Source of the DNA: a bacterium
GTDB lineage: Bacteria; Cyanobacteriota; Vampirovibrionia; Obscuribacterales; Obscuribacteraceae
Direction of reading: 5' to 3'
Length of the DNA stretch: 64,000 nucleotides
NCBI GenBank assembly: GCA_016124935.1
Contig: WGMS01000030.1
Coordinates: forward strand, 1 to 64,000
Positions 27,819-36,789 of the stretch are shown here, piece by piece. The notes under the pieces were generated by a model. The model saw only the letters and a list, made by a program, of their open reading frames with translations. It did not search any database and had not been told where the DNA came from. Position numbers and translations under genes: made by a program. Within the stretch, counting starts at the first letter, position 1; each line of letters opens with the position of its first letter.

Positions 27819-29270
27819 TTGCTATTCAATAGTTTGCAATACCTGGTATTTCTTCCGACGGTATTTTTCCTCTACTGGATAACCCCCCACAAGCTGCGAG
27901 TGCCGCTGCTTCTGGTGGCCAGTTATGTTTTCTACATGTCGTGGAAGCCAATCTACGGTCTGCTCATCTTCGGGCTCACCCTGGGCAACTTCCTGCTGGT
28001 GCCATACATGGCCAGATCCGTCGAGCGCAAGAAGCTCTGGCTGGGCATTGTCATAGCCGCCAACCTCATAATCCTGGGCATCTTCAAATACGCTACCTTC
28101 GCGCTCACAACGGTCCATGACGGGCTCGGCATGGTGGGCATCGACTGGAAAGAGCCCCACCTGAGCATCATCCTGCCGCTCGGTATCTCCTTCTTCGTTT
28201 TCGAGTTCATTCACTACGCCATGGAAGTCTACCGGGGCAAACCCCAGGTCGACAGCTTCCCTAAATTCGCCCTCTTCGCGTCTTTCTTTCCGACCCAGAT
28301 TGCAGGTCCGATCAAGCGTTATCAAGATTTCATCCCCCAGCTCGACATCAAAGCCAAGTTCAAATGGGAATACCTGGACGAAGGTATGCAGCTTATTCTC
28401 ATGGGTCTGGCCAAGAAAGTGCTTCTGGCGGACAACCTTGCCCTGGTCGTCCAGGCAGGCTACAGTCATCCGGAGAGCTTCTCTTCGGCCGATTTATGGC
28501 TCTGCACCTACGCTTTCGCCTTCCAGATCTTCTTCGATTTTGCCGGCTATACCGATATAGCCCGGGGTTCGGCAATGCTCTTCGGCTACAAAGTGCCAAT
28601 CAACTTCAACCTTCCTTATATAGCCTCCAACGTGGCCGATTTCTGGCACCGCTGGCACATCAGCCTCTCTACCTGGCTCAGAGACTATCTATATATTCCT
28701 CTGGGCGGCTCTAAATGCAGCAAATGGCTCAACTACCGGAACCTTTTCATCACCATGGCTCTCGGTGGTCTCTGGCACGGCGCCGGCATGCACTTTCTGC
28801 TCTGGGGCGTCTACCAGGGTGTCATTCTCATCGCCCACAAAGAGTACAGAAACGCCATCGAGGCGGTGGGCTTCTTGAAGAATTTCGCCGAAACCAAAGT
28901 TTATCACTGGCTTTCCGTGGTGGCGACTTTCCACCTCGTCTGTATCGGCTGGGTCTTCTTCCGGGCCGAGACCGGCGCTTCCGCCTTTAAAATACTGGGC
29001 AAGATGGCCATGCTCCCGGTGGAGCTCCTCAACTTCAGCGCCAGCCAGCTCGAGATCCTGAAGATAAGAGATCCGATTATCTTCCCGTCTCTTCTGATTA
29101 TCTTGCCGGCTCTGATGATCTCCCATGTGGTGGTCAACTGGCTCAACGACAAGCAGTTCTATCAAAGACCACCGTGGCCGATTCAGGTCGGTGTGATGGT
29201 GGCGCTCATGTGCGTTCTGAGTATCTTCAGCCCGGACAGCTCGCCAAGATTCATCTACTTCCAGTTCTAA
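27819..29270 (+). CDS. MBOAT family membrane O-acyltransferase (AlgI/DltB-like)
   Basis: 483 residues from a TTG start with AGGAG about 8 bases upstream. MBOAT proteins carry acyl groups across the membrane to a polymer or to a partner acetylase. The sequence has about ten hydrophobic segments and the family signatures PLGISFFVFEFIHYAMEVYR, FWHRWHISLSTWLRDYLYIP and GGLWHGAGMHFLLWG, the last containing the invariant catalytic His. AlgI- and DltB-like members work with a DltD/AlgJ/AlgX partner; three such partner genes follow immediately. This strongly suggests O-acylation (probably acetylation) of a surface polymer. Which polymer is modified cannot be told from the window. Confidence 0.93.
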   Translation: MLFNSLQYLVFLPTVFFLYWITPHKLRVPLLLVASYVFYMSWKPIYGLLIFGLTLGNFLLVPYMARSVERKKLWLGIVIAANLIILGIFKYATFALTTVHDGLGMVGIDWKEPHLSIILPLGISFFVFEFIHYAMEVYRGKPQVDSFPKFALFASFFPTQIAGPIKRYQDFIPQLDIKAKFKWEYLDEGMQLILMGLAKKVLLADNLALVVQAGYSHPESFSSADLWLCTYAFAFQIFFDFAGYTDIARGSAMLFGYKVPINFNLPYIASNVADFWHRWHISLSTWLRDYLYIPLGGSKCSKWLNYRNLFITMALGGLWHGAGMHFLLWGVYQGVILIAHKEYRNAIEAVGFLKNFAETKVYHWLSVVATFHLVCIGWVFFRAETGASAFKILGKMAMLPVELLNFSASQLEILKIRDPIIFPSLLIILPALMISHVVVNWLNDKQFYQRPPWPIQVGVMVALMCVLSIFSPDSSPRFIYFQF

Positions 29271-29294
29271 GGACTGCGGGATCCTATCTGACCG

Positions 29295-30527
29295 ATGACC
29301 GAAAATATGTCGAGAAGCAAAACTCAAGTCATCGTGGCAAGCAAAGCGGTAGCCGCATTCGTTGCCTTCGCGCTTCTATGCTGCATCTTCTCGTTCTTGC
29401 AGGTGGGGTCCCTCGCTCCGGAAGCATTCCAGTATCCAACCTGGACCTCCTGGAAGGTGGAGAGCTATCGTCAGTTACCGGATAGAGCCAACCTCGTCTT
29501 TCTAGGGTCATCCCTGGTGCACACCCCCATGGGAGAAGCAGACGCCGACCTGACCAGACAGAGCCTGGATGCCACCAGACATCACAAAAGTCTCGTTTTT
29601 GAAAAACGCTTTCAAGAATTGACCGGCACAGGTATCCGCTCCTTCAGCTTTGCGCTTCCGGGAGAGATGCCATCCGATGCTTACCTGATAACCAAGTTTC
29701 TCCTCAAAGGCGAACGCCGTCCTGATGTCATCGTATACGGTGTCGGTCCCCGGGACTTTCTCGAAAGCACCCTTCCCGATCCCTCCTCCACCGACCCCTT
29801 CAGATATCTATCTCGCTTCGGGGATTATAGCGAACACTTGAGCCTGATCAAACCAGGCTTCATAAGCCGTCTCGACTATGAACTGGGCCGACTGCTCTAT
29901 CCTTACGGCAAGAAAGAAGACATCCAGACAGCCACCCTGCGCTGGACAGAAAACCTGATTTCAACGGTCTTACCGTCTGATATCGAGACCTTCAATGTGC
30001 ATCAGCGTAAAAAGGTATTGCCCGAATATCATCCTTACGAAGTCAGGCGGGACGAAGCTTTCTATCATCCTGACCAGTCAGCTAGAACAGCCTTCAAGGA
30101 TAATCTGGCCGAATACCGCTATCGCTATAAGAATCTAAAGTGGGATACTTTCAAGAGTCAGTCCCGCTTCTTTGAAGACATGCTCAAAGTGGCTGCCGAA
30201 CGAGGCATCCACGTGGTGGTCGTGGCCATGCCGATAACAGACCTGAATCGAGACCTTCTCAAACCGGAAGCGAAGCAAGCTTATTTAAAAAACCTCGCCA
30301 CCGTAACAAAGAAACAAGGAGCTAGCTTTATAGACCTGGATGCCTCACCCCAATTCGAACTGGCTGATTTTGCCGACAGTGTCCATCTGCGCTCTCAAGG
30401 CGGCAAGAAATTTTTCGACCTGATTGCCGAAAAACTTTCCGGCGACAGAGCCGTCCTTGCCGCTCTCGATACGAAACCGAAAGATATACAAAGAGCCCTG
30501 GCCGAGCGGGAGGACTCAAGACTATGA
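29295..30527 (+). CDS. SGNH/DltD-like acyl-transfer protein, tandem copy 1
   Basis: 410 residues. One N-terminal transmembrane segment (about 17-37) anchors an outer domain. The SGNH-like motif GSS lies at 71-73 in NLVFLGSSLVHTP, and the distal Asp-x-x-His is in ADSVHLRSQGGKKFF near the C-terminus. The family-typical stretches VIVYGVGPRDFLES and VVVVAMPI are shared with the next two genes. By analogy with DltD and AlgX/AlgJ it should accept acyl groups from the MBOAT partner and pass them to a polymer. It begins 24 bases after the MBOAT stop and overlaps the next gene by 4 bases. Biochemical role inferred. Confidence 0.8.
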   Translation: MTENMSRSKTQVIVASKAVAAFVAFALLCCIFSFLQVGSLAPEAFQYPTWTSWKVESYRQLPDRANLVFLGSSLVHTPMGEADADLTRQSLDATRHHKSLVFEKRFQELTGTGIRSFSFALPGEMPSDAYLITKFLLKGERRPDVIVYGVGPRDFLESTLPDPSSTDPFRYLSRFGDYSEHLSLIKPGFISRLDYELGRLLYPYGKKEDIQTATLRWTENLISTVLPSDIETFNVHQRKKVLPEYHPYEVRRDEAFYHPDQSARTAFKDNLAEYRYRYKNLKWDTFKSQSRFFEDMLKVAAERGIHVVVVAMPITDLNRDLLKPEAKQAYLKNLATVTKKQGASFIDLDASPQFELADFADSVHLRSQGGKKFFDLIAEKLSGDRAVLAALDTKPKDIQRALAEREDSRL

Positions 30528-31810
30528 GCAGCTTGAACACCGCTGTCAGACCAGAAAAGAAACTGGCCCAGAGCCCGGCAAAAACGTCGAAAAAGCCGAT
30601 GGTGAGCTCCGCTCTTGCCGCCATGATTCTATTCGCCATCTTAAACATCTATCTTGCTTATCAGAATCCGATTCAATTCGACCGCTACCAGTTTCCTTAC
30701 AAAGGCTGGGCCTGGTGGATAATGCAGGATTTAAAAAGCGACAAGAGCCCCCACAACCTGGCGTTTCTGGGCTCCTCGCTGACAGTGAGCGCCCTGAACA
30801 GCGCCGATGCGACTTATTACAATAAGAGCGTCGACATGGTCTATTATCACAAGACTCGCTATTTCGACGAAACCCTTGAAAAAGCCCTGGGAGCGAACTC
30901 CGAAAACAAGCTCGGTTTCGATACTTTCAATCTTTCCACTCCAGGACAGATGCCATCGGATGCGCTAATGACACTGATGGCCATGATCGAGACCGGGCAC
31001 AAACCGGATGTCATCATATATGGTGTCGCCCCGCGAGACTTCATCGACAGCGAACTGGCAGGTCCCCAGGACACCGAGCCTTTTACTTATTTGAGCCGGG
31101 TGGTGGATATAAGCCCCTTCGAGAAAGAGATCTTCACCGCTCCTTTGGACAAGATCAATCTCGCCCTGCAAAAGAATATCTACTTCTATAAATTCGCGGC
31201 AGACTTCCAGATGGAGGCAGGCAAGCTTTACAAGAGCTTGTTGATAGACCGACTGGCTCCGGAGCCGGATAAGAGCAAACCCTTCACATATTGGGACAGG
31301 AAAAAACTCTTTCCCGAATATAAGAAAGGGGAGTTTCATCCCTACGCCAACATGTGCGCGCCGAGCGACCTGAGCAAACCCATGGAATACATAGACAATT
31401 CCATCGAGTATATTCATCGCTACAAGAGAATGAATCCGGTGGCCTTCGAAACCCAGATGAACTTTCTTGCCAGACTGGCTGACTTCACAGACAAAAACGG
31501 CATCACCCTGGTGCTTATCAACATGCCTGTAACCACCGACAATTTGAAATTGCTTAAAAAAGAATACTACGACCATTACTGGAGTCGGCTCAAGCCCTTT
31601 GGCGAAAGAGAAAATACCGTTCTATTCGATATGAACGATCACAATATTTTCAAAAAACCGGAAGACTTCCATGACGGCGTTCATATGAACGCCCGGGGAG
31701 GGATCAAGTTTATCGATCATCTGGTCGAGAGAATGATGCGATCCCCAGAAGTCAGAAAAGCCCTTATTCAATCCGGAACCAGGTTTGACTTAAAAGAGAG
31801 ACAACAATGA
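30524..31810 (+). CDS. SGNH/DltD-like acyl-transfer protein, tandem copy 2
   Basis: 428 residues. After about 28 polar residues a transmembrane segment (MVSSALAAMILFAILNIYLA) anchors an outer domain paralogous to copy 1. The catalytic-type motifs are NLAFLGSSLTVSALNSADAT, VIIYGVAPRDFIDS, and FHDGVHMNARGGIKF with Asp and His of the triad. RYKRMNPVAFETQMNFLARL matches the same region in copies 1 and 3. The gene overlaps both neighbours by 4 bases (ATGA), so the three copies are probably made in fixed ratio. Divergence is high enough that different acceptors or positions are plausible. Confidence 0.8.
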   Translation: MSSLNTAVRPEKKLAQSPAKTSKKPMVSSALAAMILFAILNIYLAYQNPIQFDRYQFPYKGWAWWIMQDLKSDKSPHNLAFLGSSLTVSALNSADATYYNKSVDMVYYHKTRYFDETLEKALGANSENKLGFDTFNLSTPGQMPSDALMTLMAMIETGHKPDVIIYGVAPRDFIDSELAGPQDTEPFTYLSRVVDISPFEKEIFTAPLDKINLALQKNIYFYKFAADFQMEAGKLYKSLLIDRLAPEPDKSKPFTYWDRKKLFPEYKKGEFHPYANMCAPSDLSKPMEYIDNSIEYIHRYKRMNPVAFETQMNFLARLADFTDKNGITLVLINMPVTTDNLKLLKKEYYDHYWSRLKPFGERENTVLFDMNDHNIFKKPEDFHDGVHMNARGGIKFIDHLVERMMRSPEVRKALIQSGTRFDLKERQQ

Positions 31811-33132
31811 GCGCTGAGAAACAAAACCCGAATCCGACAAATCTAATCACCAGTCGCACCGTGGCCGCGTTGCTGTTGTTCTTTGCGGTCAACGTCGCAA
31901 TCATCGGTATGGTTCCGAAAGAGACCAAAGAACTGACCGCCGAGATTCTGACGGACAACCCCAATGAAAAGCGTAAGCAAGGCCGCTGGATCTGGTGGGT
32001 GTCGAGAAACTACCTCAAGGATCATCCCGATGCCGATATCGCTTTGATGGGCAGCTCCATGATGTCATCGGCGGTGTATTCCGCTGAAGCGAATTATCTG
32101 GAAAAAGACGTGGACTGCGTCACGGACAAAGAGAGCAACATGCTTTCGGACATGCTCCAGAAGCGCCTCGGGACCAGACCCAAGTCCTATGTATTCGCCA
32201 TGGGCGGTGCGATGGCTTCGGATCATTATATGGTGGCAAGCACTCTTTTCAACAAAAATCACAAACCTAAGATGGTGGTAGTAGGGGTCAATCCCCGTGA
32301 CTTCATCGACAATACCATGCCCTCAGTAAGCTCGACCGAGCCGTTCTTCTTCCTGAAGCCTTACGCAAAGTTGGACGGACTCGCAGACTGCGCCTTCGGC
32401 GATCCGATAGAGCGCCTGGAATGGATCATCAACGACTATCTGCCGATCATGAGCATTGGAAGATCTTTCAAAGAGACCATTCCCAAACTTTCAAAACAAG
32501 CATCGAACGCAGTCTCCATAGCTCTTACAGGTGAAGGCAATCTCGAATTAGCCGAGCAGGAAGCAGAATTGGAGAAAGAAAAAACAGAAACAGCCAGTAA
32601 GCCGAAAACCACCGAAGATGTGTTGAATGCCATCTACGGCAAACAATCCGAAGTGAAACCCGGGGTCTGGGTAATACCACCGCGACCGTTCTACCAGTTC
32701 GTCAACAACATGTACGAGTACAAACGACGCTATAAAAACCCCAACCCAGCCATATACGGTCCTCAGAAACAATTCTTCCAGGCGTTTTTGAAGAGACTGA
32801 AAGACGAGAATATAGAGGTGATGGTAGTGGGCATGCCCAGCTTGTGGCCGAACAGAAGTCTTCTTCCGGACAAGTTCTGGAAGGAGTTCAATCAGTTCCT
32901 CGCCTCATCCTGTAAGGATTATGGCGCTACCTGGATCGATCTATCCGACGACAAACGCTTCAACAACCGGGACTATCTCGATACCGTCCATATGAACAAA
33001 AAAGGCGGAGACAAGCTTCTAGAGATTATCGCCGACGAGATCCGCGATAGAAAGAATCTGGCAGCCAGTCTCACCGCCTCTGAAACGGACACGGCCCTGG
33101 CAGGTCGAGAGAAACCAGAGAACTGGCAGTGA
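31807..33132 (+). CDS. SGNH/DltD-like acyl-transfer protein, tandem copy 3
   Basis: 441 residues, the most diverged of the three. A transmembrane helix (TVAALLLFFAVNVAIIGMV) precedes the outer domain. Motifs: IALMGSSMMSSAVYSAEANY, VVVGVNPRDFIDN and YLDTVHMNKKGGDK (Asp, His). It carries a lineage-specific insertion of about 35 residues rich in Glu and Lys (around 245-270) not found in copies 1 and 2. It overlaps copy 2 by 4 bases and is followed after 6 bases by the polytopic membrane protein. An intact Ser-Asp-His set suggests it is active, not a decayed duplicate. Confidence 0.8.
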   Translation: MSAEKQNPNPTNLITSRTVAALLLFFAVNVAIIGMVPKETKELTAEILTDNPNEKRKQGRWIWWVSRNYLKDHPDADIALMGSSMMSSAVYSAEANYLEKDVDCVTDKESNMLSDMLQKRLGTRPKSYVFAMGGAMASDHYMVASTLFNKNHKPKMVVVGVNPRDFIDNTMPSVSSTEPFFFLKPYAKLDGLADCAFGDPIERLEWIINDYLPIMSIGRSFKETIPKLSKQASNAVSIALTGEGNLELAEQEAELEKEKTETASKPKTTEDVLNAIYGKQSEVKPGVWVIPPRPFYQFVNNMYEYKRRYKNPNPAIYGPQKQFFQAFLKRLKDENIEVMVVGMPSLWPNRSLLPDKFWKEFNQFLASSCKDYGATWIDLSDDKRFNNRDYLDTVHMNKKGGDKLLEIIADEIRDRKNLAASLTASETDTALAGREKPENWQ

Positions 33133-33138
33133 TAGAGG

Positions 33139-35481
33139 ATGATGACCTCGGTTAAAGAAGAGAGGAGCGAAAGCGCAAAACGCGACTTCGGTCTAGTTTC
33201 GAAGCTGGCTATTTTAATAGCGCTTATACCAGTGGCGAACATGTTATGGATCGTCAGCACCGTCGGCTGCGATGTTGTCTCGAACGACTATTTGACCTAC
33301 GCCCATTTGATAGATCGAATCTTGAGCGGACAATACGACCCGAGCCATCTTGTAAGTGACACGTTCTACCGGGGGCATGCCACCACTCTCGCTTTCCTCA
33401 CTCATCTAGCCACCGCCAAATTTTTCTCCGGCAGCGTCATGCCCGAACTCTACCTGGCTTTCGTTCTTTCGTTATTCAGGCTGGGTCTTATCTACGACGC
33501 CATCAGGACCGGCATCAAAGCAGAAAAGACCTGGTGGCTTCTTCCGCTGCTCTCGTTCTTTTTCTTCTCCAACTCTCAAGTATCGCTCTACACTTACCCA
33601 GGAGCGGCTCTGCCTATAGGAATCAGTCTCTTCGGACAAGCCCTTGCCATCTGGACCCTGGCTCGCTTCAAAACGAGCTGGAAGGCTGTATTGATTGCCA
33701 CCGCCGGCGGTTTGATATCCAGCTATTCCTGGGGGATAGGCCCTATCACCTGGCTCACCATCCTGGCTTATTATCTCTACCTCAGAGAGTTCAACTGGAA
33801 GCGTTTTATTACCTTGCTATGTGGAGCGGGACTGAGCGCCGTTCCCTACGTAATGTCGTTTTTTGCCAGGGAAGGCAGCACCGGCGCGACAGACCCTCAG
33901 GCGACAATCGTCTCATTTTTCAATCTTAAAACCATCGTCAACTTACTGGGCTGGCCCCTGGCGAACGAAATCGCTACCGCTACGGACAATCTACCCGAGG
34001 CAAGATTTGCAGGAACAATCGGACTGGTCATCGCAGGCGGCTTTCTGCTATTGCTTGCGGTAAATAGAAACAGACTCGATTTAAAGAAAGCGGCGATTCC
34101 AATGGTGCTGATTGCCTCCAGCCTGCTTGCCGTCTGGGAGATAAGCATGGTGCGCTCATTGCTGGCGCCATGGTACACGCCGCTGCCCATAACCTTCTGG
34201 GCAGGTCTACTGGGTCTGGCGGCCTTCTTTTTGACGGAGATAAATCCAAACACAGGAACCGATTTCGATCTTCGTTCCAGAGTAAGCGTGAAATGGTCAA
34301 TGCTGGCGGTAATAGTGATAATCGCTTGCTTTGCTCGTTCGAACCAGACCTATACAGATAAAACCTACATGCTCCACGGACGTGCTCCGGCATCTTATTC
34401 CGCCCTCTACAACGCCGAGAAAGCACCGACATATGCCGACCAGTACGTCTTTCTCTGGACTCCGGGCAGTCCCTCTCTGCTTCAGAAGCTGGCCGAGGTG
34501 ATGAGAAGGCATAATATCAGTGCTTTTGGACCAATAAGAAAGTTATGGCTCCAGGGTGAATACATGATGGACTCGGTTTCTACTGACACCATTGATGGTG
34601 GGGAAAACCCTTACTTCACCGACAATCTCAGCACCCTGAGCAGATGCGACTGGGCAGATTACAAGAAGCTGGACCTGGTGTTGCCTCCGGGCAGCTCTCT
34701 TAGCTGGAGCGTTCGACTTCCAGATAATCTTCTCGAGGCAAGGCTTTCGATAAGAGTGCAGATCCGGGGTGATGCAGCAAAGGACTCCGGTCTCTATATT
34801 GAAGTGGCAGATTCAAAAGAGCCCCAGTATATACCTGCCAGAAATGACGCCGACCTGAATATCGAACTCAACTCCTACGCCGGAAAAAAGCTACGAATCA
34901 GTTTTGTAAACCGGGACCGGGACAAGAACTCGCCGACGCTGATTTATCGCATGCCGCGCCTTGCCATGATTTTGAAAAGCGATACCGATGCTAAGAAGCA
35001 GACTTCCATGGACTGGAGACCGGATAATACCGAATACGGCGGCAAGATCCCGGAGAAGCAGCCGGATGAACCCTCCATCGACCTCAGCGATGCCATCAAT
35101 TGGAAAGCCACCGGTGGAGAGATAGAGAGCCTGCCCGATCAGAAACTGATTTGCAAAGCCAGCGCCGGTGAAGCGACTTTCGAATACCTGAAGGATCTGG
35201 ATATAAAAACAGGAGAGGTTGATTTCCTGGTACTGCATGTGGCGGCACCGGATTCTATGAAGTTGAAAGTGATCAAATTCAGCCTGGCTACAGACGATAA
35301 AGAAAGACCTTTCGTAAGCTTCTACCTGCCTTTATTAGGTGGGGAGAGCGCCCACTATTACAAGTATCCGCTTAGATTGCTCAATCTAAGCGCAAAAACA
35401 AAAATCGAAAAATTGAGCTTCAAAACAGTAGACCCCGAAGCCAGGGTCGAAATAGACGCTCTGGACTTTCGCAGAAACTAA
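33139..35481 (+). CDS. Large polytopic membrane protein, possible GT-C-type transferase
   Basis: 780 residues. The N-terminal 420 or so contain about ten hydrophobic helices (such as LAILIALIPVANMLWIVSTV and WWLLPLLSFFFFSNSQVSLY). The first outer loop holds Asp residues in GCDVVSNDYLTYAHLIDRI, a place where GT-C glycosyltransferases and mannosyltransferases keep catalytic acids; this resemblance is inference. The C-terminal 340 residues look soluble and beta-rich and may form two carbohydrate-binding-like modules. The stop overlaps the convergent gene by 4 bases. Position at the end of the MBOAT-SGNH run suggests it builds or exports the polymer being acylated. No confident family assignment. 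Confidence 0.65.
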   Translation: MMTSVKEERSESAKRDFGLVSKLAILIALIPVANMLWIVSTVGCDVVSNDYLTYAHLIDRILSGQYDPSHLVSDTFYRGHATTLAFLTHLATAKFFSGSVMPELYLAFVLSLFRLGLIYDAIRTGIKAEKTWWLLPLLSFFFFSNSQVSLYTYPGAALPIGISLFGQALAIWTLARFKTSWKAVLIATAGGLISSYSWGIGPITWLTILAYYLYLREFNWKRFITLLCGAGLSAVPYVMSFFAREGSTGATDPQATIVSFFNLKTIVNLLGWPLANEIATATDNLPEARFAGTIGLVIAGGFLLLLAVNRNRLDLKKAAIPMVLIASSLLAVWEISMVRSLLAPWYTPLPITFWAGLLGLAAFFLTEINPNTGTDFDLRSRVSVKWSMLAVIVIIACFARSNQTYTDKTYMLHGRAPASYSALYNAEKAPTYADQYVFLWTPGSPSLLQKLAEVMRRHNISAFGPIRKLWLQGEYMMDSVSTDTIDGGENPYFTDNLSTLSRCDWADYKKLDLVLPPGSSLSWSVRLPDNLLEARLSIRVQIRGDAAKDSGLYIEVADSKEPQYIPARNDADLNIELNSYAGKKLRISFVNRDRDKNSPTLIYRMPRLAMILKSDTDAKKQTSMDWRPDNTEYGGKIPEKQPDEPSIDLSDAINWKATGGEIESLPDQKLICKASAGEATFEYLKDLDIKTGEVDFLVLHVAAPDSMKLKVIKFSLATDDKERPFVSFYLPLLGGESAHYYKYPLRLLNLSAKTKIEKLSFKTVDPEARVEIDALDFRRN

Positions 35482-36674
35482 TGTTTCTTCTTGTCTTTCT
35501 TCTTAGCCGGTTTTGGCTCAGGACTCCCTGCTTTTGAACTCTTTGCCGGTGGCCGGGTCAACTCTTCGGCGAACTTCGGCGCCTGGAATTTCTCGTCTTT
35601 GTTGTTGAGAGAAAAGACACCCTTTACAGGCAACAACCGGCCTTCGAAACCGGATATTACTGAACGGTCGAGATAAGCTACTTTGTCGTTGACATAGATA
35701 TCGTCTACTGGAAGACGGTTTACGATAAAGTCCTGGGGACCGGCATAAGAATTGGGTTTTATAGAAAGACCGGATCGAAACACTTTGAGCTTGGCTTTAC
35801 CCGTAAGTTTGGCGCTGCTCCCCGCGTAAGGGGTCAGGTTCATATTGCCGCTCACTATAACCGGACCATTAATACTCGATACCACATTAGATACCGATTC
35901 CATCAGGTCGTTACGCCGATCCATCGAATCCGCATCGGTTACTTCGGGCGCCTTGAAGGCGACGATATTCACCCAGCCATATTCGAAGAAGGCGCTGGTC
36001 ACAGCCACCGGAAGCTTCTCTTTACCCAGGTAGAGGACCTTGCTGCTCTTCAGAGGGACCTTTGAATAGATACAAACTCCATGACCGTTATTGTTGGGAT
36101 AGAGTGCCCTGATGTGATAGGACTGAAGCTTCTCATTCAAGCTCGCCATGTCATCCAGGGTTACTCCCGTAATCGTCAGTAATTCGGGATTAGTCTCGAG
36201 CGAAACCCTCACCACTTCATCCATGGTAGTGCTCTTATCGAGAACGACCTCCAATAGACTGAATGAGAGATAAGAGTCTTTCGCCGGCGCAGCCTTGTTC
36301 ATATCGAGCACAGGCGAGACCAGAAGAAGAGAGAAGAGCGCCAGAAAACCACAGACCAGAGCCATGATTCTCCAGGGCTTGCTGAGCACGGTCGGGATAG
36401 TGCAGATTAGAAGAAGAATGACGCACTGGGTGCGGAAGGAGGCACAGAGTTCAGTCACCCACCCGGCCGAGCCGCTGGATATAAAAGCGGACGATAGACC
36501 GGCGATGGTTACGAGAATTGTCGCCAGAGCAAAAGGAGCAACGGCCATGGAGAGGTCGAAAGCTATCTGTGGACCACGTTCACGCTTGGCCCGGGCTTTT
36601 TTCTGAGAGGCGGACTCTTCGGCGCTATCCACGACAGAGTCGGTGGTAAGGGAATCTACCTGTTCCTGCTCCAT
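35478..36674 (-). CDS. Membrane-anchored endonuclease/exonuclease/phosphatase-like protein, active site altered
   Basis: 398 residues. Three hydrophobic helices (about 40-125) precede a domain with the order of the EEP superfamily: NPELLTITGVT, GVCIYSKVPL, VIVSGNMNLTPYAGSS (near residue 275), then PVDDIYVND. In active members the third block is GDFN or GDxN, with Asp binding the metal, but here it is GNMN. The terminal SDH block also cannot be found (the region reads GFEGRLLPVKG). Catalysis is therefore doubtful. The C-terminus is Lys/Pro-rich and ends in KKKDKKKH. It converges on, and overlaps by 4 bases, the polytopic membrane protein gene. Role unknown. Confidence 0.65.
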   Translation of the reverse strand: MEQEQVDSLTTDSVVDSAEESASQKKARAKRERGPQIAFDLSMAVAPFALATILVTIAGLSSAFISSGSAGWVTELCASFRTQCVILLLICTIPTVLSKPWRIMALVCGFLALFSLLLVSPVLDMNKAAPAKDSYLSFSLLEVVLDKSTTMDEVVRVSLETNPELLTITGVTLDDMASLNEKLQSYHIRALYPNNNGHGVCIYSKVPLKSSKVLYLGKEKLPVAVTSAFFEYGWVNIVAFKAPEVTDADSMDRRNDLMESVSNVVSSINGPVIVSGNMNLTPYAGSSAKLTGKAKLKVFRSGLSIKPNSYAGPQDFIVNRLPVDDIYVNDKVAYLDRSVISGFEGRLLPVKGVFSLNNKDEKFQAPKFAEELTRPPAKSSKAGSPEPKPAKKKDKKKH

Positions 36675-36749
36675 TTAAAATCGACCTCCTTTCCTCCATG
36701 ATATGCCCCGAAATTAATACAACTAAAAAAAGCTGATAATCATTCTAAT

Positions 36750-36785
36750 TCTCAGGCTAAATCTCAAGCTAAATCTCAAGGTGAC
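36750..36785. repeat. Three 12-bp direct repeats
   Basis: TCTCAGGCTAAA, TCTCAAGCTAAA and TCTCAAGGTGAC follow each other at 36750, 36762 and 36774. They lie directly after the stop of the gene ending at 36790 on the minus strand and before the next minus-strand gene. This may be slippage-derived DNA or a protein-binding site; no known motif. Confidence 0.7.
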
Positions 36786-36789
36786 GCCA

